Position numbers and translations under genes: made by a program. A DNA stretch of 55,059 nucleotides from Porogramme epimiltina (Eukaryota; Basidiomycota; Agaricomycetes; Polyporales; Polyporaceae): assembly GCA_900155495.1 (NCBI GenBank), contig FTLJ01000270.1, positions 1 through 55,059 on the forward strand. The letters run 5' to 3'. Shown piece after piece: positions 33,189-45,912 of this stretch (position 1 is the first letter of the stretch; every line of letters starts with the position of its first letter). The notes below the pieces were generated by a model. The model was given only the letters and a program-made list of their open reading frames with translations. It was not told the DNA's origin and ran no database searches.

Positions 33189-35307
33189 CTACTTCCACGA
33201 CGCTTTGATGATGTCCGCACACTTCTCCGCCACGACAACAGCGGGCGCCATCGTGTGCGACCCAATGATCTCAGGGAACACAGACGCGTCACAAACCCGC
33301 AGCCCACGAACGCCATGAACGCGGAGCTCCGCGTCTACCACGCTCGGCCGCTCCCCGCCCACGCTCTGCCCCATCCGGCACGTCGACGTGTAGTGGAAAC
33401 ACGTGCGCAGGTGCGACCGGATGAACGCGTCCACCGTCTCGTCGTCCGCCGCCATCCCCCCGGGCGGGAACTGCAGGTCGCCCAGCACCGGGTAGCCCTG
33501 CTTTCGAACCTCGTCGAACACCCGCATCGCGACCCGAACGCCTTTCCGGAGTGGCTCGTAGTCTGCGGGGTCCGAGAGGAAGCCGAGGTCGACGTCGGGA
33601 TGCGCGCGCGGGTTCGCCGTCGCGAGGAGGACGGAGCCTTCGGACTTGGGCCGGATGAGAGTCACAGAGAGCGTGAAGACGCCAATGTTGTGCGTGTCGA
33701 TGTCGGCGCAGTTGTTCGTGATCATCATCATCTCGATGTCCGGACGATTTGCGGGGACAGACGAGTCAAGGTCGCTGGCGTTTGCTGAGGATACCGTGTG
33801 GGAGGCGTCCACGAGGCGCGAGGGGTAGAACGAGGAACAGTTCTGGAACGGGCGTGCGAGCGCGCCTCCACCTATGGTGAGGTACTTGAGGAACTCGGTT
33901 ATGGCTTTCAGAGGGCTGACTTCCAGTTCATGGAGCGACTCGTGAAGCGGCGTCTGGATTGCGACAGGGACGCCTACGTGATCGGCCTAAGCGTATGAGG
34001 TCAGTAAACGAAAGAACAGCACAGAATGGTGTAGACACACCATGTAGCTTCCAACGGCAGGTATGTCGAGAACCACCGGGACACCTTTCTCTTCCAAGTG
34101 CGCTTTGGGCCCAATGCCGCTGCGGCGGGGTGTTAGTCAGAGCTCAGGACAACACGTGACCGATACGAACCTCAACATAAGGACGTGAGGCGAGCCGATC
34201 GCTCCTGCGCAAACGATGACCTCCCGCCGCGCCTTTACCACATAACGGAAGTCGGCCTTGCGCCAGTTCATTGTCTCAAAGTGCACTCCTGTTGCTTGGA
34301 CCGCACCGCCTTCCGACGCAAGCTCGACTTTGCAGACGACCGAGTTGGGACAGATCTTCAGGCGACGCTTGCGCTCCTGCGTAAGCTGGGGTGGGAGAAA
34401 AGCGAGGAATGTGGAGTGTCGGTGGTATTTTCGGTCCTGGATCACATCGAGTGTCGCGATGTGTGCTGCAGGGACGTCCGCAGCGTTCGCATCTGGCACT
34501 CGTGGGATGCCAACTTTCTGGATGGCGCGGTCCGCGCTGAGCAGAGGGTAAGGGATGCGATAAAGGTCAAAGAGTCAGCACAGCTCACTAATCCACAATC
34601 TTATACGGTGTTTCCGAGAAATTGCGATTCTGCCAGACACCTACGCGCAGACAATGATGAGCATGGAGCAGACCAAGGGGTCCTTGAAGCTTACCTTTCG
34701 TCCCTCGGCACGTCGACGCCGCATGGGAATGTGTTTTCTCAGACTTGACGAAGTACGGCTCGAGGTCTTCGTAGCCCCACCCTTCGTTGCCTAGCGCTTT
34801 CCACTGGTTGTAGTCCCCGGGGCAGCCTACGTTGACATGAGGACGTGTTGTCAGCACGCTTACATGCCTATAAGGCAACTCCAGACGCACCGCGAGTGTA
34901 GAGCATGCCATTCACGCGCGACGTCCCTCCAAGGCCTTCGCCACGTATGATTTCGAGGAATCGGTTGTCGGCGTCTCTCACCGGCAACGACCACCATTTG
35001 GATGAAAGATTGGACTTATCATAGATGTTCCCCGAGAGGAGGGGGATGCGGTTGAGCCACGTGTCGGCGACAGGGCCCTGCTCGATGACCAGCACAGAGA
35101 CCTTTGGGTCCTCGGAGAGGCGCGAGGCTAGCGCACATCCGGCTGTGCCACCTGGATAGAGTTGTCAGCCGGAGCTGTTATAGAAGCTAGATTCATACCT
35201 CCAACGATTATGTAGTCGTACGTATATGTCTCTGGAGGAACTTGAGGGGAGATAGGGATAGGGGTGCCCACCTCCCGGGGGGCGAACTCTGGAACCTTTG
35301 CCCACAT
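33189..35307 (-). CDS. GMC oxidoreductase 1 (aryl-alcohol-oxidase-like)
   Basis: 598 aa from exons 35307-35199, 35151-34891, 34826-34695, 34640-34589, 34536-34171, 34119-34041 and 33986-33189. FAD enzyme of the glucose-methanol-choline superfamily that oxidises alcohols. The nucleotide-binding motif YDYIIVGGGTAGCALASRL starts near residue 29; the GMC signature 1 region reads GLGGTSRVNGMLYTRG and signature 2 GAIGSPHVLMLS. The catalytic pair is two histidines (CFHYTSTCRM and GSHTMAP), as in aryl-alcohol oxidases. The N terminus (MWAKVPEFAPREVG) has no signal peptide, unlike secreted aryl-alcohol oxidases. It is a near-duplicate of GMC-3, which lies inverted 19 kb to the right. Substrate unknown. 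Confidence 0.92.
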
Positions 35308-36121
35308 AATCGTACGACGGAATGGGGAGAGCGAAGAGTTTAAATGTAAACGGGGCGGAAGGGGCGTGAGAGACGTGTCGGGATGGCCGCCATGCACGTA
35401 TCAGGAACCCGGCTGACCGGGTCACACCATGAACAAGCTTGGGGGTGGAATGGACGTGGCACCACGATGTCGTTGAGAAATGTATCGCATTTCGTTGAAG
35501 TATAACAGTGACATAGATAAACACAGGAGGGCCACGAAGGGGTCGAGAATCCTCAAGGGCCAGGATTGTCTGCCCTGATTCCGCCTCACCAAGGCTTCCT
35601 GCGCCCTGCCTCCCACTAGCGAAGAGAGCATAAACTCACACAGGCAGCAGTGTGCTGCAGATACGACCCCTCATTCAACCGCCCTGCCCTCTACCCATCC
35701 TCCAGTTTGCCCTAGCTAACCTTGGCGTACCGTGTTTCGGGAGATATTGGAACCAGTCGATCGTGTTGCAGTTGATTTCCTTCAATGTGAGTGTTAGGTA
35801 GTATCGTAGCAAATGCCAGGTCGTGAATGGAGAGATCAGAGACGAGCAAGGAGTCGGCGGATTCTGGAGGCGGAGGCCCACAGAAAATGTCAATTTGTCA
35901 CCACCGGATCTACCGGCCCGACCGCCCCGCCAGTCGCCGGGCGGCCTGAGGCCTGAGCCTTTGCCTGTATCGACACAGAGCTTTCACGCAAATTCAGGGA
36001 TATGCTTGCAGCACTGAGCTCTCGAACTGAAGCATAGCACGTGGTGTCGTAAACAACGTTTAGTACAACGCCAGGGTATAAGTATATCGTACACGCAACG
36101 CGCCCAAGGTGACCGCTTCCG
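35308..36121. other. Intergenic, GMC-1 promoter side
   Basis: 814 bp between GMC-1 and the 3' end of 7-TM A, both on minus. The part next to 35307 resembles the GMC-3 upstream region in short blocks (for example ctctcacgccc). No gene. Confidence 0.5.
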
Positions 36122-37400
36122 TCATGACCCCGTCGCCTTTTCAACGTCTGGATGCATCTCTCCTGAGGACACTGTCCCTGAGGTCGCATACTGCTTGTCA
36201 GCCCCCACATCTACGGTACTCCCCATGCTCTCAGTCTCCGTGGCGCTCTCTCGGCTCGCGAACCGCGGCATGCTCAGCGAGAGCGTGAACGCACCCGGCC
36301 TGTCCTTCCTCCCCTTGTCCCGGAACCCTCCGACGCCAACCTCCGAGTCTTCTTCCGGATCCCGAGTGGAGGAGCACCAGATTGTCGCGAAGAGGACGCC
36401 GAGGATGACGACGTATACGTTGACCATGTAGATGTACTCGGAGTGCAGGAAGTTCGGGTCACTGTATGCGAATGCTAGCTGGACGATGTTCAGGATGACG
36501 GGGAAGACGAAGTTGGAGGTAGCGATCCAGAAGAAGGCGCGCAGGCGCGACAGGTATGAGCCTAAGCGCGTCCGCGCGTGAGTATACTGACAGTTGTGGG
36601 TGACACTTGGAAAGAACGAACCTGTGACGGACGTCTCGCTGACATGGAGAATACTGTCATCAGGCCTACGGAACGTCCCTTGATGAAGGCGAAGCAGAAA
36701 AAGGATGGACGTGAACCTACGGCAACGTTAAGATCCGAACGACTCGCACGAGAAAAAGTGGACTCAACGATGTGTCAAACGTCTGCAAGAACCACTCCAC
36801 TCGGGTGTACGGCGTGTGCTGCGCCCTCTGCCCTATCTCCACCGGGTTCACCACCTGCTTCGTTATCTGGTGGAGGACGGCCGTCTCGACGGCCACGTTC
36901 GCGATCCGCGCGAGCTTGAAGAGTACGATGGTTCCGTATATCGCGATCTTGCGGAGGAGGGACAGCTGTGATGGTGGGTACACCGCGACCACGCGGACGA
37001 TGAGGATGCACTCCGCGAGGAACGTGCACAGGAAGAAGGCGGCGCTGAACACGATTTGGAAGGAGTTGTGCACCGGGATCGTCAAAATGGCGCAGACCTG
37101 TTCAGGCACAATGTAAGCTAGACTCGTTCACGCGTTGCGAGGTGAAGTACGTACCTGGCCATATGCGCCGAGGATGCCCATTCCAAAGCCTCCTGCCAGT
37201 GATAGGACGTTGAATATGAAGATAGGCCGACGTCGGAGCGCCGGGGTAGAGAAGAGGAAGAGGACGACCGTGATGGGGACGAGCATGGAGGTGCATATAG
37301 TGCTGATGAGAAGGAACGTGAGAGACGGGCCGATGGCGGCCACATAATTTAGTCCCGGAGGAGGGGCGAATGCGTCCAGCGCACCCGCGGTCGTAGACAT
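36122..37400 (-). CDS. Clustered 7-TM protein A (family 4)
   Basis: 369 aa from exons 37400-37155, 37097-36769, 36716-36622 and 36561-36122. Begins MSTTAGALDAFAPPPGLNY, then helix 1; helix 2 starts after the loop FSTPALRRRPIF. Helix 4 carries ILIVRVVAVYPPSQLS, the best marker of this family; exon 2 ends at WFLQTFDTS, exon 3 encodes helix 6 and its basic loop (FLLRLHQGTFRR), and exon 4 begins SYLSRLRAFFWIA. The tail of about 85 residues is Ser/Thr-rich. Intron 2 uses the donor gttgag. The gene structure (four exons with conserved phases) is shared by five genes in this block. Function unknown; a serpentine receptor is the simplest guess. Confidence 0.85.
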
Positions 37401-39690
37401 GTCGTAAAGAGGCGAGGGGGGTGAGGACCGGGGATCCTGAGCATTACGCGAAAGTTGGAGTGATCGACGGGCTTTATGCTGGCACTGCGATCCGGGGAGG
37501 GTCAGTTGCTCATCCCGGCGGCAGGCTAGGAACCGCAACGCACTTTGATCTACGCATGAACATAGGACCTTGATGTCTGTTGGGATGTCGGAGTCCCGAG
37601 GCAGCTTTAATTGAATCCCATGTCTTCGACATGACGCGAGCAGCGGGCAGGCTATGCCGCAATCGGTCTCCCAACTCGCAAGTGATGGGTGAACGGTGTG
37701 CGATGTCGCGGCCGTGTGTAGGTTGCCTGGGGGTGCTCGTTCGAATCGTGATCTTGGGCGGAGATCATTCAGCACAACGGTAAAGAAGATCAAAAAGCGT
37801 GCGCGGGACTCGTGTTCGCAGGCTCCCAGGCCGGCCTCCCATCAAGTCTTAACATCGCCCCGTCCCCAAGATACATCGACATTCGCACACCCCACTAATC
37901 GTGAAAGACTTGGGCATCGCGGTCAATGTCGCCGACACACCTCTCAGCCCCGGAGGACGCAAAGGATAGAAGGTATGGGTGAATGCGGAGCATACACTCA
38001 CAAGAGTGCTTGCGCTGCGACAGAGCTGCCTGTCCAACTTTCCGACTCAACCATGCCCTTCAGACCCTTGTGGTGGAATGTAGGTGCCAGCTGTTGTTGT
38101 GTACATTGCTTGCAGAGATTGTTTGTTATGCAAGGGGAGCAAGGAGTATATTGATGCGATAGTATAAGAGTTTCTGGCTGGACGAATGTCGAGGAGATGG
38201 CATCAGGAGGACCATGGGGGCAAGACCTGGCAAGACTCGGGCTGAATGGATCACTGTGCCGGATGGGAGACCTCCGGCGGCCGGGATCACTGCTAACCGG
38301 ATAGCCGGAAGTTTTGTGTTGGTATATTTGTACCACCTTCCTTTTCGGATACTCGACGCTTAAGGCGGTCCAGACGCCGCGTGGCATTTGGACTCTTGGA
38401 TTTAAACTTCCATGCGATTATGCCGTCCTGGGAGGGCGACCTCTTACCTCTCTTCTTACAGCACTTTCTCGTTTCTGAAGGAATAATGACCCAGACGCAT
38501 CTGGTAACTCTTCAACTTGTACACGTGAGGTGTGACAATTTCCTGTCGGTAGAGGATGCCGTAGCAAGATGGACACAAGGTGGAACTTCGACGATGAGGT
38601 TTCTTATATATTGTCAGCCCCAATAATGGGCGTCTGGTTCCTCTTTTTCTGACCTGCTCCCTCTAGGAAAGTTGCGGGTTGCCTGGAGGCTGCAACACTC
38701 GCACTGATGGCCGCTTCGTCAGTCTCCCGGACTGTCTGGGGTACAAATGAAGAAATTGTTCTCCAGACCATGCACTGCGATCTATGGATACGGATGGGCC
38801 TGTCTCTGGACAGTCTGGAGACTTCTAAAGCATGGGCGTCATTGTTTGTAAGGCTTCAAATGATGTACTTGATCAAATTCTCACCCTCCATCTGGCCGTT
38901 CAATGATGATGCGCTGCACTCTTGGGCTTACGCTTTGCCATGCACGCCCACCACAATGCGCTGCACTTTGCTTTGCACGCCAGTACAGAGACGTTATGCT
39001 GACCTCCTATGGGCAGTTCGATGCTCTGTCACGTATAGGTGGACGTGAGTGTAGTGCCGTGGCCATAGCCTCCAAATCAACGCCCGCGCGGCATCAGAAA
39101 CACCCCCCACATTGTACGTCTTCTATTACGACTTCCGTACAATATCCGCTTCATTTGACCGAAGGTTTGACAGATTGGAACCCGCGCGGTCCCTGGGCGG
39201 TGCACGCGCACGGTCTATCCAGAAATTTGGCCTTCTACTCTCGCCGCCGAGCCCTCACCAGTCACTCGCCGGCGGCGCTCCAAGCACTGCATTCAGCACT
39301 TCAGCGACGTCATTCAATCTTACCGCCGGTGGCGTCGCAGACTACGGGATGATAACAACAAAGCAATGTCGCGACCGACGCGATGGGGGTCCCAGGCTTC
39401 AATCACGGGGTCCAGGAGGGGCATCCGACTAGGCCGCGCGAGGGGCTGGCGAGGTGCGATATCGCCTCTGCTGTGCGCCCCCTGTTCATTTCATGCTGTG
39501 ATCCATCTACTCACGGCATTCTCGCGCGAGGAATATCAAACCTACAGGACGATCACTCCCCGTTCAGGGAGCGTACTTAAACCTCCTCTACGCGCTCCTC
39601 CGGGAACTCGTCCCTCCCCGTTCCGGTGTTGTATTCTTCTCGGTGGCCTTCCCGAGCTCCACAAGTGCCAGCTCATACACAAGGTCTACG
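37401..39690. other. Divergent intergenic region, no gene called
   Basis: 2.29 kb between 7-TM A (-) and 7-TM B (+). Open frames of 80-150 codons exist on the plus strand around 38381-39432, without domain or splice support. A short local duplication (ATGCGCTGCACT-containing, 38903-38985) is visible. Confidence 0.4.
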
Positions 39691-40976
39691 ATGTTGGGTT
39701 CTCCGCAAACGATGAACCTTTCACACGACGCGTTGAGTCTGCTTCTTGTCGGAACAGCATTTTCGGCCATTCTTTTCCCCGTCGCTCTCGTTCTGCTATA
39801 TTCCTTACCTTTATCTATGTGGCGGCGAAGTATCTTTATTCTTATCATTATTGCTATCCTTGCTGGTTTGGCACAGGGCGGAATCATGATTCACGATCTG
39901 GTATGTGCTTCACGTCGCGTCCTATGTATCCGTGTAGCTGAGTATCTCCCTCGTCAATTAGTCAAAGTCGATACTCAACGATGGCTCGTCACCACCGACA
40001 ACTACTGTCCTTACTTCCACGTTTCTTGTCGTCCCTTTCTGTGCACAGTGCCTTCTATTGTTCAAAGTCGTCGCCCTTTATCCACCTCGGCGATATTCTC
40101 GGGTTTCGTGCCTCTCAGTATACCTTCCTGCGGCTCTGATCAAGCTCGGAAGGGCAGCAAACATTGCCTTTTGCATCTACCAAATCCATCGTCAAACGTC
40201 CAGAAACAACAACCACCCCTTACCCGCGGTCTATGTCGCCTTCGGCGTCCCATCCTTGAAGGCTGAGGTCATTCTGCAATTGATAGACAATGCGTACGTC
40301 CATAACCTCACATTTCGGACGCTCGTGCTCATCTTCGGGTCAGCTTCGCATCGTCCCTATTCATTCTCCACAGGAGGTTACGTACCCCTAGGAGTAGGAA
40401 TGGTATACGGCCTACACGGAGCGAAGGTGTGCCCTTTCACTTTGCCTTCTAGTAGAACATCTTCTGAAATATCTCCGCGAATGCGTAGGAGCACCTCCTT
40501 CGCCCGTTCACAATTTCCTTCGTTTCGTCTCTGCACACTTCGTCCTCCCGGTTCTTGCGAACATAGCCCTCCTGGTCATGGTCTTCGGTGAGAGCGGAAG
40601 CTCTTCCCGGGCGCACGCGCTCGTCATCAACAACTATATCACCATCATTGGCGTCATCCTCGCGCTGACCCACTCTCCCCTCTCGCACTCTTCATCCCTC
40701 TCGTCACCCCGCGATGCTTCTCCTTCTTCCCCTCCCGACGTTGTCGTGACCGAAGTTGACGACCCTTTTTCTCCCTGGACGAAGGACGGGTTCGGGTCGA
40801 GCATACGCGACTCGAGCACTCAGGTTGGTGACGCGGACCCGCCAGACGATCAGTGGAAGACGAAGCTCGTGTCCGCGCTCGAACGCGAGTACGGCGCAGA
40901 CACGCCATTCCAGCCGTCCATCTCGACCTCGGCCCACTTTGACAATACGGGAGTGTCGATATGCCACGCAGTGTAG
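39691..40976 (+). CDS. Clustered 7-TM protein B (family 4, divergent, opposite strand)
   Basis: 374 aa from exons 39691-39900, 39962-40293, 40344-40402 and 40453-40976. Same exon plan as the other family-4 genes but more diverged: helix 4 reads LLFKVVALYPPRR, exon 3 (59 nt) encodes the short FASSLFILHRR loop, and exon 4 carries FLRFVSAHFVLPVL and LVINNYITIIGVILALT. The last intron needs the donor at 40403 (AATG|gtatac); a nearer GT would give a 26-nt intron. It is the only plus-strand member and ends 112 bp from the end of gene C, tail to tail. Ser/Pro-rich and acidic tail. Function unknown. Confidence 0.78.
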
Positions 40977-41088
40977 TATACAGTGTACACAGCGAGTGCG
41001 TCTGTATCTACCGTCCTGTAACATTGGTATAGGATATCCGTGCCCGCACTAGCAGCGGTGAAGGTGAAAAGAGAATAACAAATGCATT

Positions 41089-42416
41089 CTAGTGCTTATG
41101 TTCTATCGTATCCGAGCCTTCTCTATCGAGTATTGTACATGTATGCCTCAAAGCAGCTCCTACAGGTGCAGAGCCTTCAATCTGAGCACCATTTTCGGTA
41201 TCGTAGGTGATACTGAAAGGCTTTGTATGATTTGACATGGTATCGTTGCTCATAGTCGATGCAAAAACCGGTGCGCTAAACGACTTCCCGGGGTCATAGT
41301 AGGACCTGTCTCCCACTGGGGACCAGTGGCTGTTAGAACACCACAGAGTAGCAAGAAGGGCGCCGATAATCCCGACGTAATTGTTGATGAGGAAAATGTA
41401 CACCCCGTGTAGGAAGTTCGGATCGTGGTAGGCGAAAATGAGCTGTATGATGTTGAGGATCACAGGGAAGACGAAGTTGGAGACCGCGATCCAGAAAAGG
41501 GTGCGCAAACGGTCGAGATATGTACCTTTTCCATTTGGGGGATATTTAGCTGCTGAGCGCCACAATAAAGGTCAAAATGCTTACTCTTTTCTCCCCTCGA
41601 TACACATCCAAGCGTGGCTCGTTTCCTCTGGGCGCTCGCTTGATGAATGGGAAGGAGGAAGAGGGCAGAGGCGAATCTATGTCAAGACGACTCAGTGAAT
41701 AAGTCGTATGTAACAAGACTTATGAAAGAAGTGCTACTCACGCTGTATCGAATGTGCCTAGAAACCATTCGATCTTGGCATATGGAAGTGTCCAGCTTGC
41801 GGGCACCGATGCCAACGGATCAACCGCTCCCGCCAAGGTGTGGTACAGCGTCACGGCGGACAAGACGAAGTTGGTAATCCGAGCCATCTTCATCACAACT
41901 ATTGGGCCATATACTACGATGGAACGAGTACGTGGTAGCTTCGATGGTGGATACACCGCAAAGACGCGCACTAGTAAAGAGAAGTCTGTCAAGAGTGGAC
42001 AGAGAAATTCGACAAGAGAGCATGAGGTGCTGAATGCCGCTGTTCTGATGGTATGTTTTAAGATGATAGAGACCTGAAATAATGTTTGTGAGAACCACTG
42101 CGCACAGTGCGCCCCAGTGTCCCGGGCCATAATACTCGCAACGTCTGCTGCTTACTGTGCAGTATATGACCAGAATCCCCGCCGTCAATCCACAAACAAG
42201 GGAGAGGACATTGAGGATAAACACTGTCTTTTTCCTGAGTGTTGGTGTGGAGAAGAAGAAGAGAGAAATCGCGATCGGCACGAGGAGTGCTGACCCCGTA
42301 GTGACGATGAGAAGGAAAGTCAACGCTGATGTAATCTGAGCGTCCTCAGAAGCTAAGCCTGTAGGCAGGGTAGAGCTGGGGGAGGAGCTGGGAGAGAAAT
42401 GAGTGCGAACCACCAT
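41089..42416 (-). CDS. Clustered 7-TM protein C (family 4)
   Basis: 373 aa from exons 42416-42156, 42073-41742, 41676-41585 and 41525-41089. Marker segments: FSTPTLRKKTVFILN after helix 1, LLVRVFAVYPPSKLP at helix 4, KIEWFLGTFDTA at the end of exon 2, and TYLDRLRTLFWIAVSNFVFP at the start of exon 4. The late membrane segment YIFLINNYVGIIGALLATLWCSNSHW is nearly common to C, D and E. The tail is Ser/Thr- and Asn-rich. By eye closest to E. It shares a 482-bp divergent promoter region with the short-chain dehydrogenase gene. Confidence 0.85.
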
Positions 42417-42898
42417 AAAGAGCAGAAATGTTGCCGTTCACTAGACTAGGAGTCGAATGATGGGTTTCCAGCGGAAACACCAGCCGAGTCCAAGGTCCTG
42501 TTTAAGTAGTAATATTCATCTTGCCGCCGAAAATGATGAGAACATGATGGAGAGGATATCTCACCAATGATAGAGCCATTTTAAGAGGGATTTGACGGCG
42601 TGGGCGCAGATAGAAGTATCCTCGGTGATATATGCTTGAGGGACTTTGGTGTTGGAGAAGCTCCAAGCTTCACGCGCACGTCGCGCGGGCCATCGTGCCA
42701 CCCCGGAAAGTCCAATAAGCGCCTATCCCCGAAGCAACGCCGCAACGGTCCGGCTCCTGCCGGTTCCCACCGCGCCCGCGCCGCTTTTCCAAGAATGGGC
42801 CATGATGTCCGCTGCACACGTCGCCACGCAGTGACCACAATCCCAGATACACTTGCCTCTCCTCCACGACGTCCTCTTCTCTATCAACACTGTCAACC
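42417..42898. promoter_or_regulatory. Divergent promoter region, 7-TM C / SDR
   Basis: 482 bp between the start codons of two divergently transcribed genes. It must hold both promoters. No clear TATA or known operator seen. Confidence 0.5.
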
Positions 42899-44326
42899 AT
42901 GCCCTTATGTCCCACCAAACGCTCCAGGCCGATCTTCGACCCTCAGCGTGATTTGGAGGACCTCACTGGAAAGGTCGTCATCGTGACTGGTGGAAAGTGA
43001 GCTCTGAACATCGTACACATTCATATCATACAATATTGATATCGTACAATGCTACAGTAGCGGCATTGGGCTTGCGTCTATTCAACACCTCTTGCGCCTT
43101 GGTGCAAAGGTATACATGGCCGCGAGAAGCGAAGCTCGCGCCCTTGCGGCAATCGAACAGCTGTACAGGGACGGAATCCTTCCGGGACCCGGATCCGTAG
43201 AGTGGCTCGAACTCGATCTTAGCGCGCCACACTCCGTCCCGTTAAGTGCTCAAAAGTTCCTCGACAAGGAGAACCGATTAGACATTCTTAGTAAGGAGTT
43301 ATCCCAACTCGTAGCGTAAGGATCTAACTCTTTCCACACCTGCAGTCCACAATGCTGGAGTGTAAGTGCAAGCGTGGCATTCAATCTACTACGCCTAGTC
43401 TTAATATAGGATTGGGTTGTCCATCTCAGTCTTCGTAAACCATATTGGGTTGGGCCTGACGGTGCTGCATCCCATTTACACTACCAATTGCCATAATTGC
43501 TCATCAAAGTGTTAGGGATACAGGAAACAATGCTCGTGAAGTAAGATCCTTCGATAACCCTCGCTCCTTCTATCATTGAACACATTTCAGCCACGTCAGC
43601 CCGTTCATCCTCACAAAAACGCTTCTGCCACTCATGATTGAGACGGCCAAGGACCCTAAGAACGATGTCCGCATAGTCACGGTATCGTAGCTTATCCCGC
43701 TTAGCAGAGAGTTCTAGTTCTGAACTACATATCGGACTTGGTCAGCTCACTTCAGACACGATTGACCGGTTCGAAGGCGTGGACATTCGATACCGCGACT
43801 TAACGGACTTTAACGAAGAGTATCGCGAAACACGGATGCCCGACCAGTGGAGATATTGTAAGTTTCTACGTCTCACTTGACTCTGTGACCATTGAGGTTG
43901 ATGGCTTCTCACCCGGTATCAGGTCGATCCAAGCTTGCAAACGTGCTTTTCACTAAAAAGCTTCAGCAGAGATTGAACTCAGACAACATCCCCATCACTG
44001 CTCTTGCTGTACACCCTGGATGGGTTTTCACCGACGGGGTCTCTCGAGATCCGAGCATGCGCATACCAATCCTCGGACCCCTCCTCCGTATCATATTCCG
44101 CCTGACATTCCTCCGCTCAGAACAGGGGGCGTATAGTACGATCTTCTGTGCCGCGTCTCCAGCTGTGCGCGGGGAGCGGGAACGCTATCAGGGTGTGTAC
44201 GTCGCTCCTGACGCCCGCTTCGGAGGTGCTATCTCCGCTCCTCCTACGTCTCTTGCTGCCAGTGCGGAATTGGCTGAAGAGCTATGGGCGGCCACGGAGA
44301 AAATTGTCGCCGACATGGGACTGTAG
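42899..44326 (+). CDS. Short-chain dehydrogenase/reductase
   Basis: 347 aa, NAD(P)-dependent classical SDR fold. Exons 42899-42996, 43058-43290, 43346-43361 (16 nt), 43430-43461, 43516-43540 (25 nt), 43591-43686, 43718-43857 and 43923-44326. Coenzyme motif VVIVTGGNSGIGLA (TGxxxGIG), IHNAGV, catalytic Ser region RIVTVSS, and YxxxK as YCRSK. The protein resembles fungal retinol-dehydrogenase-like SDRs (LVNHVSPFILTKTLLP, VHPGWVFTDGV). The only frame-keeping junction between exons 6 and 7 is a 31-nt intron (43687-43717), unusually short. It sits inside the 7-TM block, divergent from C. Substrate unknown. Confidence 0.88.
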
Positions 44327-45912
44327 ATAAAGAATGTCACGGCTTAAATGTTTAGATGCTAGTAGCACCTCCTATAATTCTCTGCTCACTGTGTATGCTC
44401 CCACTATTGTGACGGAGAATGTGCTAGTACAGAAGTGTGAGGCTGGCGCTTTCATGTCGCATTGGACGAGTGTATACTTACACGTCAACATAATGCTTGC
44501 TCTATTGGTACCAGTACCAGCCTGGAGACAAGACAACCTCTATGGCACGTTCAGTCGTCGTTGACGCCTCCGCCCACAATCTCGTTATAAAGCTCCTATC
44601 GATGATGCTCTTGGGCTCTGTTCCATCGTCGCCGTCTCGAAGGAAGAAGAGGCTCCGAGCTTGCAATTTCCGAGGTAGGCGCCAGCTTATGTAAAGTGAG
44701 CACATGCACGGCCGAAACGCCGGCGCTCAGCGGGTCAGCGGAGTTTAAATAGTCTGGGAGACGGATGGTGGCAACCCGACACCACACCGAACTTTTCGCA
44801 AGCCCCCCTCGGTCTATGGCGCGCTCGGATGTCTCTTCGGATCTGCGAAACATCATTTGTACATCCTGAATCTTAGAGCTAATCATGTAGACATGCATGA
44901 TGTATTGCGCTCGAGCTCAGCCCACTCTGAGGATAGGGGAGTCAGGCATGTCGATTTCATGGCGTGTGCTTTCCACTATCAGTAGATTTGTTCCTTCATA
45001 GTGGCCGTTGGGCTTTCTTGATCCTAACACGAATGCTCACTAGCTTTCCGTGAGGCGTTTTGCTTTCTTATTTTGAGTAAAAATAAAAATATGTTGAACG
45101 TCGTGCGACTAAAATGAACTCATTCGGAAGTCATCAACTCTTCCTGTGAGTTCCCATCAGCCGACGATATCCAAGTTTATAATCAGTAGCATGCCACGCT
45201 GTCAGCTGGACTGCGACGTTCACGAAGCACTCTAACAAACCCTCAGCTCATCATGTCACGATACTCTTATGAGAGCACGGATCCAAGCCGGACAATAAAC
45301 CCGTTCAAGGGACACTCATACAATCCCTTGGGCTCAGTTAATCCTCCAAAATGAGGGTTTAAATCGCACCAGTTGAAACCTTCGCGCGACCTTATGATTA
45401 TCTCTCACTCTTGCCGGCCCTTACGACCAGCTACAGACCAAGAATCGCAAAAGCCCCTTATGAATAGTCTTACTAGAAGGGTTTGGTGATACGATGAGTA
45501 CCGACATTTCGCGATTGTCACGTTGCGTTCGCACTTCCAGTGTGTTTTTCTCTATGTATGAGCCCATTCAGAGGCTTACTCGCAGAGAGACCTCAACGAC
45601 ACATAGAACGGTTGCTCGAGAGAATAAAGAATTTACAACACACTGCACAAACCCTTTAAGGCACATAATAACATTGGATAACATCTAGAATATGGGGAAC
45701 ACGTCAATGCTCAAGAATGCATACATTGACAACGTCCCATGAAATCGATCTATACTCCATAGAGCTTCTTTTTCTCTGCATTGTTAAGGGCACTACATGA
45801 AAACCATCATTAGTGAGGACGTGAGGTGGATGATAATGCCGTTGTCACGGGTTAATTACCTCAGCTCGTGCACTACGCCCAGAGCGAAGGTCTCTTTCCT
45901 CAGGAGCTACGA
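44327..45912. other. Intergenic between convergent genes
   Basis: 1.59 kb, AT-rich in the middle (45050-45700), between the SDR stop and the 7-TM D stop. No gene or recognisable mobile element. Confidence 0.45.
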
